Assembly: GCF_011777495.1 (NCBI RefSeq)
Contig: NZ_JAATJS010000001.1
Coordinates: forward strand, 1 to 64,000
Source: Microvirga terricola
GTDB taxonomy: Bacteria > Pseudomonadota > Alphaproteobacteria > Rhizobiales > Beijerinckiaceae
DNA length: 64,000 nucleotides
Direction: 5' to 3'
Shown here: positions 17,959-27,213 of the stretch, piece by piece
How positions within the stretch are numbered: the first letter of the stretch is position 1
Layout: the number at the start of each line of letters is the position of its first letter
The notes under the pieces: model-generated
What the model saw: the letters and a program-made list of their open reading frames with translations, nothing else
Told to the model about the DNA's origin: nothing
Database searches by the model: none
Program-made: the position numbers and the translations under genes

Positions 17959-18657
17959 CTAGAATGGCGCAATTGCGTCATAGATCTGCTGCCCGAGTGC
18001 CGGCTGTTGCACCTCTGTCAACCGCCCTCGCCCACCATAGGAGACGCGAGCTTCCGCGATCTTGTCATAGCCGATAGTGTTCTTTCGGGAGATATCGCCC
18101 GGACGCACGATGCCGGCAATATTGAGGACGCGAACTTCGAAGTTGACTCGGATCTCCTGGGACCCGCTTATGACCACGTTGCCATTGGGCAGGACCTCGG
18201 TCACCACCGCCGCGACAGACAACCGAAGTTTTTCAGATCGATCGATCGAGCCCTGACCCTCGCTTGATGAGGCAGAACGGATATCCCCGTCGGCCTTATA
18301 GTCGGCTGAGCGCCCATTGAAGTTGAAGCCGACGTCGAACCCAAGGTTCGCTTTCGACTTGCGCGATCGATCAGTCGTATTGTCGAATTGAGCCTTGTCA
18401 TCGATCAGAATATTGACTGTTACGACGTCGCCGATTTTCTTTGCACGTGGATCCTGAAAGAGATCAGCGCTGCTTTGTGACCAGAGTGAATTATAGGATG
18501 CCCTCGCCGGAGAGGCGAAAACCGTTGGGACGGGCTCGCGCGCGACCGTCAAGCCGTACCCGACTGGCGTCATGCTTGGCTCACGCCCTATATCGTTCGG
18601 ATTGATCGCGCAGGCTCCCAGAGCCAGCACCGCGACAGATACGAGAATATGTCTCAT
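17959..18657 (-). CDS. flgH: Flagellar L-ring lipoprotein FlgH
   Basis: Forms the outer-membrane ring of the basal body. A lipoprotein leader with lipobox LGAC (about 13-16) is followed by the family motifs SLWSQSSADLFQDPRAKKIGD, ILIDDKAQFDNTTDRSRK-type region and VISGSQEIRVNFEVRVLNIAG, ending GQQIYDAIAPF. 232 residues, normal length. The ATG overlaps the preceding motE stop as ATGA (18654-18657). Confidence 0.94.
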   Translation of the reverse strand: MRHILVSVAVLALGACAINPNDIGREPSMTPVGYGLTVAREPVPTVFASPARASYNSLWSQSSADLFQDPRAKKIGDVVTVNILIDDKAQFDNTTDRSRKSKANLGFDVGFNFNGRSADYKADGDIRSASSSEGQGSIDRSEKLRLSVAAVVTEVLPNGNVVISGSQEIRVNFEVRVLNIAGIVRPGDISRKNTIGYDKIAEARVSYGGRGRLTEVQQPALGQQIYDAIAPF

Positions 18658-19256
18658 CCCGATTTCTCACTTTCGGCGTTCCGCTTCGACGTGTCCGTCA
18701 TGACACCGGTCAGTTGTGCTGCGCGCGCTGGCTCCATCTCGTTGAGAACAGCGCTGGCGCTTCTCGGGTTGAGCTTGGCAAGGATTGCGGCAGCAGTATC
18801 GTCCTGCATGTTTGCAAGCTGTAGTGCCGCTGCATCCGGACGCATGCGGGAATATATGGCGACGACAGCCTCGTCTGCCTTCGCCAGAAACTCGTTGCGG
18901 CGCTTCAGCCAGGCTTCGTATTCAGCGCGCTTTTCCTCGAGGGCTTTGATGCGCCCCTCAATTTCCCTTTCGAGGGATGCCAGCGTCTCTTTTTGCCAAG
19001 CAAATCTTGCATCGGCGGCGGCATCGGCGATATTTGCGCAATAGGGGTTGGCTTTAGCGTCCTTCAGCGCCTCGGCGGCTCTTGCCGCCGTCCCCCGAGT
19101 ATCCGCCGCTTTCTCCTGCGCGGAGGCCGGGCCCGAGATGGCGAGCGCCATCAGCGCAACTGCGCTTGCCACCGCGCCCCCCCTTCCTCCCCGATTGCTG
19201 CACGAGCGCATCCTCAGGAAGCCTGTACGATCATGAAGCGGCTGATCTTCTCGCAT
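18654..19256 (-). CDS. motE: MotE family protein
   Basis: MotE is described in rhizobia as a periplasmic chaperone for MotC. A signal peptide (hydrophobic run AVASAVALMALAI, cleavage after ASA) precedes a charged coiled coil (about 85-140, LEREIEGRIKALEEKRAEYEAW) and a C-terminal MgtE-N-like helical segment (SRMRPDAAALQLANMQDDTAAAILAKL). Start uncertain: ATG 19256 has AGAAGG nine bases upstream; ATG 19211 would give a shorter leader but has its GAGG directly against the start; an earlier start at 19283 is less likely. Confidence 0.82.
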   Translation of the reverse strand: MREDQPLHDRTGFLRMRSCSNRGGRGGAVASAVALMALAISGPASAQEKAADTRGTAARAAEALKDAKANPYCANIADAAADARFAWQKETLASLEREIEGRIKALEEKRAEYEAWLKRRNEFLAKADEAVVAIYSRMRPDAAALQLANMQDDTAAAILAKLNPRSASAVLNEMEPARAAQLTGVMTDTSKRNAESEKSG

Positions 19257-19279
19257 GAATGCTAGCCTTCTCGAAAGCC

Positions 19280-20380
19280 TCATTGGACAACCAGATCCGC
19301 CTGAAGCGCACCGGCTGTTTTAACCGCCTGGAGAATTGCAATGATGTCTGTTGGCTTGAGCCCGATCTGGTTAAGCCCCTTGACCAAGGTCTGAAGATCG
19401 GAGCCACCGATAACCGCGAGATGGGCGTCCTGTTCGTTTGCCGTAATCTGCGTACGTGGCACCACGGTCGTCCGCCCGCCCGAGAATGGTTCTGGTTGTG
19501 AAACGAGAGGGGTTTCCGTAACCCGAACCGTCAGATTTCCGTGCGTCATCGCGACCGTCGAGATCTGGACGTTTTTACCGATCACGACTGTCCCGGTTCT
19601 CTGATCGACGACAACCCTTGCCGGAGTGTCCGGCTGAACGAGGAGATCGCCGAGCTCGGCGAGAAAGCGCGTCGCTCCAACGTCGCGGGGCTTTTGCAGC
19701 ACAACAGTCCGGAAATCGCGAGGGGTCGCGACGCGCTTCCCATACCGTCTCTCGGCATAGTCATTAATTGCATCGGTAATCAGGGTTGCGGTCTTGTAGT
19801 CTGGATTCTTGAGCTCAAGAACGAGCGAGGGCATTTCACGGAATTGGCCCGGCACTTCCCTCTCGATTAGCGCTCCATTTGGGATACGGCCCGCGGTCGC
19901 GACCCCTTGCGTCAGGGTCTCAGCCTGGCCGGTCGCGTTGAAGCCTGAGACGGCCACCGGCCCCTGTGCGACAGCATAGACCTGACCATCGCCCCCCATG
20001 AGCGCTGTGAGCATCAGCGTCCCGCCCTTGAGCGAGGTCGCATCGCCAAGTGATGTGACCGTGACGTCAATGCGCGATCCGGTACCGATGTAGGCCGGAA
20101 GATCGGCCGTTACGGTCACGGCAGCGACATTCCGCGTTCGCAACGGGATGTCGCGAACATTGACACCCATGCGATCGAGCATGGATTGTAGGGACTGTTC
20201 AGTGAATTGCGAGTTGCGAAGCGTATCGCCTGTCCCTTGCAACCCCATCACAAGCCCATAGCCCACGAGCTGATTATCGCGGACGCCCTGCACCGACGCG
20301 ATATCCTTGATCCGGGTCGAGGCCTCGGCGGGGTGGAGAAGAAGCGTAATAAACAAAAGGAATGCAAGACGGAACATCAT
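19280..20380 (-). CDS. flgI: Flagellar P-ring protein FlgI
   Basis: Periplasmic ring around the flagellar rod. 366 residues with a signal peptide (ending AEA) and strongly conserved segments RIKDIASVQGVRDNQLVGYG, VNVRDIPLRTRNVAAVTVTA and GALIEREVPGQF. Its ATG overlaps the flgA stop as TAATG. Placement between flgA and motE matches the rhizobial operon. Confidence 0.96.
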   Translation of the reverse strand: MMFRLAFLLFITLLLHPAEASTRIKDIASVQGVRDNQLVGYGLVMGLQGTGDTLRNSQFTEQSLQSMLDRMGVNVRDIPLRTRNVAAVTVTADLPAYIGTGSRIDVTVTSLGDATSLKGGTLMLTALMGGDGQVYAVAQGPVAVSGFNATGQAETLTQGVATAGRIPNGALIEREVPGQFREMPSLVLELKNPDYKTATLITDAINDYAERRYGKRVATPRDFRTVVLQKPRDVGATRFLAELGDLLVQPDTPARVVVDQRTGTVVIGKNVQISTVAMTHGNLTVRVTETPLVSQPEPFSGGRTTVVPRTQITANEQDAHLAVIGGSDLQTLVKGLNQIGLKPTDIIAILQAVKTAGALQADLVVQ

Positions 20381-20841
20381 TAGCCACCGATGCGGATTCG
20401 GCCATCCGCCTGAACCGTGCCGAGAACAATGCGGCCAGTATCCATATTGCGGACGCGTATTTGCTCGCCAAGGCTTCCAGATTGAAGCGGCGCCCCCATC
20501 GCGGTAATCGTGAGTCCGCCCTCATGAAAAACAAGCTGTGTCGCCACGCCGCGCGTGACCAAGCGTGGATCATCCACCGCATTGAACGGGATCGGTTCTC
20601 CAGGCAGGAGCGTCCGCCGGGCCATCTTGCCAACCAGGGCTACAGAAGAGTCGATGACAGCCGATCGGGCGCGATAATTCGGAGGAAAACCGCGCTCTTT
20701 CAGCATCGACTGTCTAATCGTATCACCTGGATAGATGGTCACAGTCGGAACTGGCAACATCTGCTCTTGCGCATGCGCACCGCCTGTTGCGCCCAGCAAC
20801 ATCGTGAGGGCGAGTGCAATGTTCCGAAGCGATCGCATCAT
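20380..20841 (-). CDS. flgA: Flagellar P-ring assembly chaperone FlgA
   Basis: Periplasmic chaperone needed for P-ring formation. 153 residues: signal peptide ending AHA, then a SAF-like domain with LVGKMARRTLLPGEPI and the C-terminal GEQIRVRNMDTGRIVLGTVQ typical of FlgA. ATG 20841 has AGGGGAA just upstream. It is translationally coupled to flgI. Confidence 0.92.
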   Translation of the reverse strand: MMRSLRNIALALTMLLGATGGAHAQEQMLPVPTVTIYPGDTIRQSMLKERGFPPNYRARSAVIDSSVALVGKMARRTLLPGEPIPFNAVDDPRLVTRGVATQLVFHEGGLTITAMGAPLQSGSLGEQIRVRNMDTGRIVLGTVQADGRIRIGG

Positions 20842-20868
20842 TTCCCCTGGATCAGCCGTATGACGGGT

Positions 20869-21657
20869 TTAGCGGATGCCCTTTGAGACAGTTCCGGCCA
20901 TGTCGTCGGCGGCCTGAATGACCTTTGAATTCATCTCGAAGGCGCGCTGCGCGGAAATCAGATTGGTGATTTCCTTGACGGGATCGACGTTCGACCCTTC
21001 CAAGTAGCCTTGATGAATTTTTCCAAAGCCGGGATCGCCCGCAACGCCAACGACCGGAGCTCCTGAAGCGGGCGTTTCCCGATAGTAGTTGTTGCCGAGC
21101 GGCTCGAGCCCTGAGTCGTTCGCGAAATTCGCGATTGTGAGCTGCCCGATGTTCTGCGGGACCGGCTGTCCGTCGACTTTGACGAAAACCTGTCCAGATT
21201 CGTTGATCACGACGTCGACCGCATTTTGCGGGATATTGATCGCTGGATCGACCGCGTATCCATCGATGGTGACGAGCTGACCAGTTCCGTTCTTATTGAA
21301 CGAGCCCGCACGCGTATAAATCGTTTCGCCGTTCGGGCTCGTAATCTGAAACCAGCCACGTCCATTCAGGGCAAGATCGAACTGGTTCGTCGTATTGGTC
21401 AGCGGCCCCTGCCGATGAAGGTTGCGGATAGCGGCGGTCCTCACGCCGAGTCCGAGCATTGCGCCTTCCGGAATCGGGGCCTCACCAGCTTGGTTGGGGA
21501 CGCCCTGAAGACGCTCTGCCTGATAGAGAAGATCCGTGAACTCTGCCCGCGCGCCCTTGAACGCCGTGCTGTTGACGTTCGAAATATTGTTCGCGATGAC
21601 TTCGACATTCAGCTGCTGAGCATTCATGCCCGTGGCTGCGATAGCGAGAGCTCTCAT
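20869..21657 (-). CDS. flgG: Flagellar distal rod protein FlgG
   Basis: Distal rod subunit of 262 residues. N-terminal motif [20 protein letters not shown] and [19 protein letters not shown], and C-terminal [20 protein letters not shown] are diagnostic. ATG 21657 has AAGGGGAA nine bases upstream and is preferred over an in-frame start 17 codons earlier, which would overlap fliE. Confidence 0.96.
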   Translation of the reverse strand: MRALAIAATGMNAQQLNVEVIANNISNVNSTAFKGARAEFTDLLYQAERLQGVPNQAGEAPIPEGAMLGLGVRTAAIRNLHRQGPLTNTTNQFDLALNGRGWFQITSPNGETIYTRAGSFNKNGTGQLVTIDGYAVDPAINIPQNAVDVVINESGQVFVKVDGQPVPQNIGQLTIANFANDSGLEPLGNNYYRETPASGAPVVGVAGDPGFGKIHQGYLEGSNVDPVKEITNLISAQRAFEMNSKVIQAADDMAGTVSKGIR

Positions 21658-21667
21658 GACATTCCCC

Positions 21668-21997
21668 TTAAATCGCCATCCGCGAGATTTCTTGATACGC
21701 TGCGACAACCTTGTCTCTGATCGAGATGGCCGTCTGCAGCGCCTGTTCCGCCGACATGACGGCCTCGACGACCTGCTGAACGGATGCTCGGCCCTGTATT
21801 CCGGAAATCGCCGCAGCTTCGCCAGCCTTCAGTGTCTCGGTCGCTCTGGAGGCGACCTGCAGCATGACATCGCCGAAGTCGATAGCCTGCCGCAGAGAGG
21901 CAACGGGCGCTACCTTCTGCATTCCGGCGGCTTGGACCCCGGAGATCGATCCAGAGCGATCTATAACGGAAGAAAGCGCAGAAACACTCTCGATCAT
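21668..21997 (-). CDS. fliE: Flagellar MS-ring/rod adaptor FliE
   Basis: Small adaptor (109 residues) joining the MS ring to the rod. The C-terminal half carries the typical [21 protein letters not shown]-like helix ending [13 protein letters not shown] 21997 overlaps the flgC stop as TGATG; the frame could open one codon earlier at a GTG. Confidence 0.92.
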   Translation of the reverse strand: MIESVSALSSVIDRSGSISGVQAAGMQKVAPVASLRQAIDFGDVMLQVASRATETLKAGEAAAISGIQGRASVQQVVEAVMSAEQALQTAISIRDKVVAAYQEISRMAI

Positions 21998-22416
21998 CAC
22001 GCACCTCTCATCATATCGATCATGCTCGCGATCATGGACCGCGCCTGCTTCATCATTTGCAGGTTCGCTTCGTAGCTACGGTTGGCCTCGCGCATGTCGG
22101 CCATCTCTATCAGCATGTTGACATTAGGCATTTTCACAAAGCCCTTCGCGTCCGCCGCAGGATTTCCGGGATCATACTCAAGCTGGAACGGCGCCTGATC
22201 GACGCCGATATCCTTGACGTGAACGGTGGCTGCGCCGAGCGTCCTATCGAGTTCGCTGCGAAACGTGATCGTCTTGCGCGCATAAGGATCAGAGCCTTCG
22301 GTTTGTCCTGTGGACTGCGCGTTCGCGATATTCTCGGAAACGATGCGAAGTCGCATCGACTGCGCCTCGAGGCCGGCACCAGCCAGTTTAGACGATGCTT
22401 GCAGTGGATCGATCAT
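21997..22416 (-). CDS. flgC: Flagellar proximal rod protein FlgC
   Basis: Proximal rod subunit of 139 residues, with N-terminal [15 protein letters not shown] and C-terminal [20 protein letters not shown], both diagnostic. Overlaps flgB at its start (ATGA) and fliE at its end. Confidence 0.95.
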   Translation of the reverse strand: MIDPLQASSKLAGAGLEAQSMRLRIVSENIANAQSTGQTEGSDPYARKTITFRSELDRTLGAATVHVKDIGVDQAPFQLEYDPGNPAADAKGFVKMPNVNMLIEMADMREANRSYEANLQMMKQARSMIASMIDMMRGA

Positions 22417-22799
22417 TGTCCGCTCTTAACGCTCGACAGGATCATGCGATGAAAGGACTTGACGATGCTTGTGTTGAGCGAGTGCTCACGATTCACATCT
22501 CCCGCCTTGGCCATCTCCTGCTCGAGACTGACAGAATTTCCGGAATGCATGATGTCCCAGCTGTCGGTTTTTCTGACTTTTAGCGCACGAACTGGAGAGC
22601 CATTTATGCCCAGATGTCCGCTATCCGTTGCGGCCATCGCGAGTTGTGTCTTGTCGAGGACCTTTGCGAAGGGCTCAACGTCGGAGGCTTTGTAGCCGGG
22701 CGTGTTCGCGTTTGCGATGTTCCCGGAGATGGTCGCTTGGCGAGCAGCAAGCCATTGCGCCTGTCGTGAAGCCACGTCAAAAAGGTAGACCGATCCCAC
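22413..22799 (-). CDS. flgB: Flagellar proximal rod protein FlgB
   Basis: Proximal rod subunit with the family segment [20 protein letters not shown] and C-terminal [20 protein letters not shown]. The open frame reaches a GTG at 22826, but the GTG at 22799 is preferred because GGAGG stands five bases before it and the protein then begins MGSVYLFDV, close to rhizobial FlgB. It is the first gene of the operon ending in fliP. In other rhizobia flgF, fliI and motor-switch genes precede it; here a divergent GGDEF-EAL gene does. Confidence 0.9.
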   Translation of the reverse strand: MGSVYLFDVASRQAQWLAARQATISGNIANANTPGYKASDVEPFAKVLDKTQLAMAATDSGHLGINGSPVRALKVRKTDSWDIMHSGNSVSLEQEMAKAGDVNREHSLNTSIVKSFHRMILSSVKSGQ

Positions 22800-23078
22800 G
22801 GGGACCTCCAACTCGAGTATCTTCACATGAGATCTACGTCGACAATCTTGCCCGAGGCTGACACGGTACGTTCATCACGCAGGACGATGAGACAATATTG
22901 CAAACACTTGGGTCGGCCGAAGTGCCAGCGGATGTTTAAAAGAAATTAATCCGTCGCCCCTACGCTTGATCGAACGCAGGGAACTCGCCCTTCTGCAAAG
23001 CGAAATAATGTATCGCTGACCAGGGGTATGAATGGCGAATTCAACCTTTAGCGCTAAGAAGGCTGTTGAGTGACTTTT

Positions 23079-24686
23079 ATGCTGCTTTCGCGGGACGACA
23101 TTCTTGCCGCGTATGCCTCCCCAGGGCGGGAGGCACTGCAGCTTTTCGCCAATCACAGCGGCTTCGCGATAAGCAGCTCGACGGACAGGGTCGACCTTTC
23201 TCACCTAGAAGGCGCGCAGCACGAGCGCGGGGATTCGGCGGAGCTCTTTGAAGCTATCCAAGATATCATGGCCCGCCGCGGCAAGGCGGGACCAATCTGG
23301 GAGGCGACCCACGATCCTCTCACAGGTCTCCCCAATCGAAGCCACTTTCACGGGCTTCTTGAGAATTCGCTCGTCGAAGCCCGCCAGAAAGCCCGGAAGG
23401 TCGCTTTCATTCTGATGGATCTCGATCATTTCAGGGACCTGAACAACACACTCGGACACCAGGTTGGCGATGCTATCCTTGTCGAGATAGGCCGCAGGAT
23501 ACAGTCGCTGGCATCGAAGATTGGCGAGGTGAGCCGCGTCGGTGGTGACGAGTTTGCGCTTATATTGAAGAACATCTCTTCGAACGAAGACTTCAAGCCG
23601 ATGATCGGCAAGCTTCTGGAGGCCATCACTTCCTTGGTCGCGGAGGGGGCCCCTAATATCAGATTAAGCGCCAGCCTTGGCGTTGCGCTGTTTCCTGATC
23701 ACGGCTCCGACTTCAGTGAGCTGTTGCAAAATGCCGATATTGCGCTCTACCGCGCGAAGATTGAAGGTCGAGGCCAGGCTCAAGTCTTCGCCCCTCAGAT
23801 GCGAGCCGCAATGACCGAACGACTTCAAGAGATGTCGACAGTTCGATCATTGTTGGAGACAGGCAATGTCAGACCGTACTACCAGCCGCAGATTCAGCTG
23901 ACTGACCGTCGGTGCCATGGTTTTGAAGCGCTCGCGCGGTGGATCATGCCGGACGGCGAGCTCCGCTCCCCGGCTCATTTTCCCGCTGCTCTCAGTGATC
24001 CCGAAACGGCGGTGCTGCTTGGCGAGCACATGCTGCTCAATATCAGCGATGATCTTCGCCAATGGCAGAGCGCCAACATGCCCCCCTTTAAGGTGTCCAT
24101 AAACGTCACGGCGCCGGAGCTGAAACGCGGGGATTATCCCAAGAGAGTGGCTGATCTTTTTGCCTCGAAAGGAATCCCGCTTTCTCGGCTGACTGTTGAA
24201 GTGACGGAATCGGTCTTGCTCGACGACAAGGCGAGCCAGATCGCGCAGGCCTTATCAGACCTTCGCAGCCGCGGCGTGTCCATCTCACTGGACGATTTCG
24301 GCACCGGGTTCGCCTCGCTGACTCATCTCAAAAGCTATGCCATCGACGAGATCAAGATCGATCGCTCCTTCATCGCGGGCCTGAACTCAAACTCGGACGA
24401 TCAGGCAATCGTACGGGCCACTCTCGTCTTGGCGAGAAGTTTAAAAATCAAGACAGTAGCCGAGGGGCTCGAAAGCGAAGCGCAACTTCGCTTCTTGCGA
24501 ACTTTGGGCTGCGACTATGGGCAGGGATTTTTCTTCAGCCCCGCTGTGCCGGCCAGCCAAGTAGAACGATATTTCTGGGCAACCCCGGAAAGAGGAAGGC
24601 GCTACAGAATTTACCAGCCCATCAGCATCGATGACCTCATTCGAAGAGGCGCGCGAGCCTTCGCCATGGTTGGAGTTGCGAGGTAG
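23079..24686 (+). CDS. GGDEF-EAL protein (cyclic-di-GMP synthesis/breakdown)
   Basis: 535 residues, no membrane segment. A short N-terminal region of unknown fold (about 1-75) precedes a diguanylate cyclase domain with intact active site (RVGGDEFALIL) and a phosphodiesterase domain with intact EAL (GFEALARW), Asn (SINVTAPEL), Glu (EVTES), Asp pair (LDDFGTGFASL) and Lys (EIKIDRSF). No RxxD inhibitory site precedes GGDEF. Both activities look possible; the net direction cannot be read from sequence. Divergent from flgB across about 280 bases, so it may set the switch between swimming and attachment. ATG 23079 is taken; a GTG lies three codons upstream. Confidence 0.9.
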   Translation: MLLSRDDILAAYASPGREALQLFANHSGFAISSSTDRVDLSHLEGAQHERGDSAELFEAIQDIMARRGKAGPIWEATHDPLTGLPNRSHFHGLLENSLVEARQKARKVAFILMDLDHFRDLNNTLGHQVGDAILVEIGRRIQSLASKIGEVSRVGGDEFALILKNISSNEDFKPMIGKLLEAITSLVAEGAPNIRLSASLGVALFPDHGSDFSELLQNADIALYRAKIEGRGQAQVFAPQMRAAMTERLQEMSTVRSLLETGNVRPYYQPQIQLTDRRCHGFEALARWIMPDGELRSPAHFPAALSDPETAVLLGEHMLLNISDDLRQWQSANMPPFKVSINVTAPELKRGDYPKRVADLFASKGIPLSRLTVEVTESVLLDDKASQIAQALSDLRSRGVSISLDDFGTGFASLTHLKSYAIDEIKIDRSFIAGLNSNSDDQAIVRATLVLARSLKIKTVAEGLESEAQLRFLRTLGCDYGQGFFFSPAVPASQVERYFWATPERGRRYRIYQPISIDDLIRRGARAFAMVGVAR

Positions 24687-24803
24687 ATTTCGGCTCCTCT
24701 TTTAGGGTGCGGCAACACCCGCTCCCGATCTCAGCCGCGCAAGCCTGAGCCAACCTTGGCGCTCTAAACCCCATGCCCAACTTTCAGCGCCTAGGGCAGA
24801 ACC

Positions 24804-26135
24804 ATGCAAGACAACTCGCTCGCCGACCGGCTCAACTTCCTGAGCATCGACCAGGGTGTCTGTCGAGAGCTTGGCGCCGTGTGGCAAGCCGTTTCCGGGT
24901 CCTTGCCTACCGTCCTGCGGAATTTTTACGAACATGTGCACCGGGTTCCGGCGCTGTCCGAGATGATCGGGGCGCAGCAAGACCGGTTGATTTCGGCCCA
25001 GGAGAAGCACTGGGAGCGGCTCTTCAGCGGCCGGTTCGATCTGGACTACGTTGAGAGCATCCGCCGAATTGGCATGATTCATAGCAAAATTGGGCTGGAG
25101 CCACGGTGGTACATCGGCGGCTACGCTTTCGTGATGAATGAATTGGTGCATGTCCTTTCGACAAAGCATCGGTTCAGCGGTGCCTCGCTCGCCCGCAAAA
25201 TCGCGGCGATGAACAAGGCGATCATGCTCGACATGGACTTTGCGATCTCTGTCTATCAGGAGGCGCTGATCGAGGAGCGCGAGCGGCGGGGCCAAGCACT
25301 GTCGAGCGCCATCGCCTCATTTTCTGAGGCGGTGGTTACGAGCCTCAGGATCTCCGGGGAAGCGAGCGGAGCTCTGTCAGAAAGTGCCATCCAACTTGAT
25401 ACCGCAACCGGATCGGCCAGCTCACTCGCAAGCAAGGTCGCAGGTGCTGCCGAGCAGACAGCGACTAACATGCAATCTGGCGCAGCCGCTACCGAGCAAC
25501 TGGCTGCTTCCGTTCGTGAAATCGGCGAGCAAGCAGGCCGCTCCGCCAATGTCGCGCGACAGGCATTTGACAGCGCGCAGCGTACAAAGGGGTCAGTCGC
25601 CGGATTGGCCGAGCAAGCTCAACAGATTGGCAACGTGGTGGATCTAATCGACCAGATCGCCTCTCAGACCAATCTCCTGGCTTTAAATGCGACTATTGAG
25701 GCCGCCCATGCCGGCGAGGCAGGCAAAGGCTTTGCGGTCGTCGCGCAAGAGGTCAAAGCCCTCGCAACCCAAACCGCCAGGGCAACGACCGAAATCGGCT
25801 CTCGAATCACCGCGATCCAAACGGCGACGCAGAAGAGTGCCGTAGAAATCGAGGAGATTGCCCGTGTGATCGAGGAAGTTAGCACAATCGCGACTGCCAT
25901 CGCCGCGGCTGTCGAGGAGCAGGCAGCGGTTACCTCTGAGATCGCCAGGAGCGTCCAGCAAACGACAAGCCATACTCAGGTCGTCGTGCAGGATATCGAG
26001 ACACTCAACGACTCGACGGCATCAGCCGCGACAGCAGCCGAGGCTGTCGCGCAAGCAAAACTCACTCTCGACAGCCAACTCAATCGCCTACAACACGATA
26101 TCGACGCGTTTCTTGAAGCGGCCCGTGTAGTGTGA
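24804..26135 (+). CDS. Globin-coupled chemotaxis transducer (HemAT-like)
   Basis: Soluble oxygen/gas receptor for chemotaxis, 443 residues, no membrane helix. The N-terminal half (about 1-160) is a sensor globin with a probable proximal heme His at 93 ([20 protein letters not shown]). A coiled linker ([13 protein letters not shown]) leads to an MCP signalling domain with the tip [20 protein letters not shown]. Alternatives such as a globin-coupled kinase or cyclase are excluded by the MCP domain. Together with the low-oxygen regulon further on it points to oxygen sensing as a theme of the region. Confidence 0.92.
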   Translation: MQDNSLADRLNFLSIDQGVCRELGAVWQAVSGSLPTVLRNFYEHVHRVPALSEMIGAQQDRLISAQEKHWERLFSGRFDLDYVESIRRIGMIHSKIGLEPRWYIGGYAFVMNELVHVLSTKHRFSGASLARKIAAMNKAIMLDMDFAISVYQEALIEERERRGQALSSAIASFSEAVVTSLRISGEASGALSESAIQLDTATGSASSLASKVAGAAEQTATNMQSGAAATEQLAASVREIGEQAGRSANVARQAFDSAQRTKGSVAGLAEQAQQIGNVVDLIDQIASQTNLLALNATIEAAHAGEAGKGFAVVAQEVKALATQTARATTEIGSRITAIQTATQKSAVEIEEIARVIEEVSTIATAIAAAVEEQAAVTSEIARSVQQTTSHTQVVVQDIETLNDSTASAATAAEAVAQAKLTLDSQLNRLQHDIDAFLEAARVV

Positions 26136-26149
26136 GCCTTCGCGATCAC

Positions 26150-26893
26150 CTAGCGTCGCTGCGGACGCAGCGACCGGGCCAACTCGCGGATGACATTGTC
26201 CTCGATGTTGAGATTCAATCCACCGTCATCTTCGGCAGAAATAGTTCCCGCCGCAGAGATTTCCGCTTTCTGGGGCGCGGACGCCGGCTTTCGGGCGGTC
26301 TTCTCGTTCGTAGTCGAGCTCCGCTGTGGCTCACTCGACGACTGCCGGGCGGTGTAGGGCCGCGACGCGCCAGGCCTGTTCTCCAATGCGTCAAGCAAGC
26401 TGTTGAGTGCAGCATTCGAGATCGGAACGTCCGGTGCACCTGGTATGCCCTCAAGGGCAATCGCGCGGGTCTGGTATGACGTTTCCGCCGTTACATCTGG
26501 GCCAAACCAGGATAGGGGACGAAAGTCTCTCGCCTCTTCTTCTGTATCAAACTCAACTGAGATGAGATCGAGCGGCCCGGGCGTGACAAAGCGATTGATA
26601 TGAATGTCACGTGTCCCGACAGTGAGATGAGACCTGACATAATCGACCTTTCCAGGTGTGACATCAAGGAGCGCCTCGGCGTGGGCGCGTGGCACTTCCG
26701 TCCGCTCTTCGAGAGGAGCTCCCGAACCAGCGGTGATTAATACCAGATTGCCCTTGTCGCCCTCGATGATGACATAGGAACTCCGGTCAGCCTGATTGGC
26801 AAAATGCCCCTCCGTTACCCGATTCCCCCCACGTTCCCTGCGAATGAGGCGGGCAAGAGATGAAGCAATAAGGTAGCGCCGGGAAGTACTCAT
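26150..26893 (-). CDS. CYTH-fold-like protein of unknown function
   Basis: 247 residues. The N-terminal half resembles the CYTH (adenylate cyclase/triphosphatase) tunnel fold: RRYLI at the start, an EERTEVPRAHAEALLDV segment, KVDYVRSHL, LDLISVEFDTEEEARDF and SWFGPDVTAETSYQTRAIAL, in the usual order. The N-terminal ExExK metal motif is replaced by STSRRYL, so catalysis is doubtful. The C-terminal third is Ser/Ala-rich and probably disordered, ending in a short conserved-looking helix. Convergent with the globin-coupled receptor. ATG 26893 is taken; a GTG nine codons upstream is possible. Fold assignment is by pattern and is moderate. Confidence 0.6.
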   Translation of the reverse strand: MSTSRRYLIASSLARLIRRERGGNRVTEGHFANQADRSSYVIIEGDKGNLVLITAGSGAPLEERTEVPRAHAEALLDVTPGKVDYVRSHLTVGTRDIHINRFVTPGPLDLISVEFDTEEEARDFRPLSWFGPDVTAETSYQTRAIALEGIPGAPDVPISNAALNSLLDALENRPGASRPYTARQSSSEPQRSSTTNEKTARKPASAPQKAEISAAGTISAEDDGGLNLNIEDNVIRELARSLRPQRR

Positions 26894-27213
26894 GTCGGAC
26901 TCTTGATCTGGCGGACTCACTCCGCTCGGCCTTAACTAGAACCCCACACGACGTTCATCAAACCCAACACTATTTCAAAAACGCGAGCGGCTAAGCGCGC
27001 CCGCGCTGCAATCAAATAACTATCTAAGCGGCCAGCGCATGCCAGAGCCGAACGAAACCAATCTCCTATTCTTGTGAGGCGCGCCCTCGGACCGGCTGCG
27101 TTACAAGTTTTGCGGCGAAATGTTTCCTGTTGAGAAGACGACGCGGTCGGCGTTTTTTAAGAAATGGAATGGAGCCGCTGCGCCGGCTCACACACGGTGA
27201 ACTGAGCCTCGCT

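Noticed and set aside
24700-24735. Small GGGTG/CACCC hairpin after the GGDEF-EAL gene
   Set aside because: Only a five-base stem and no T run; too weak to call a terminator.
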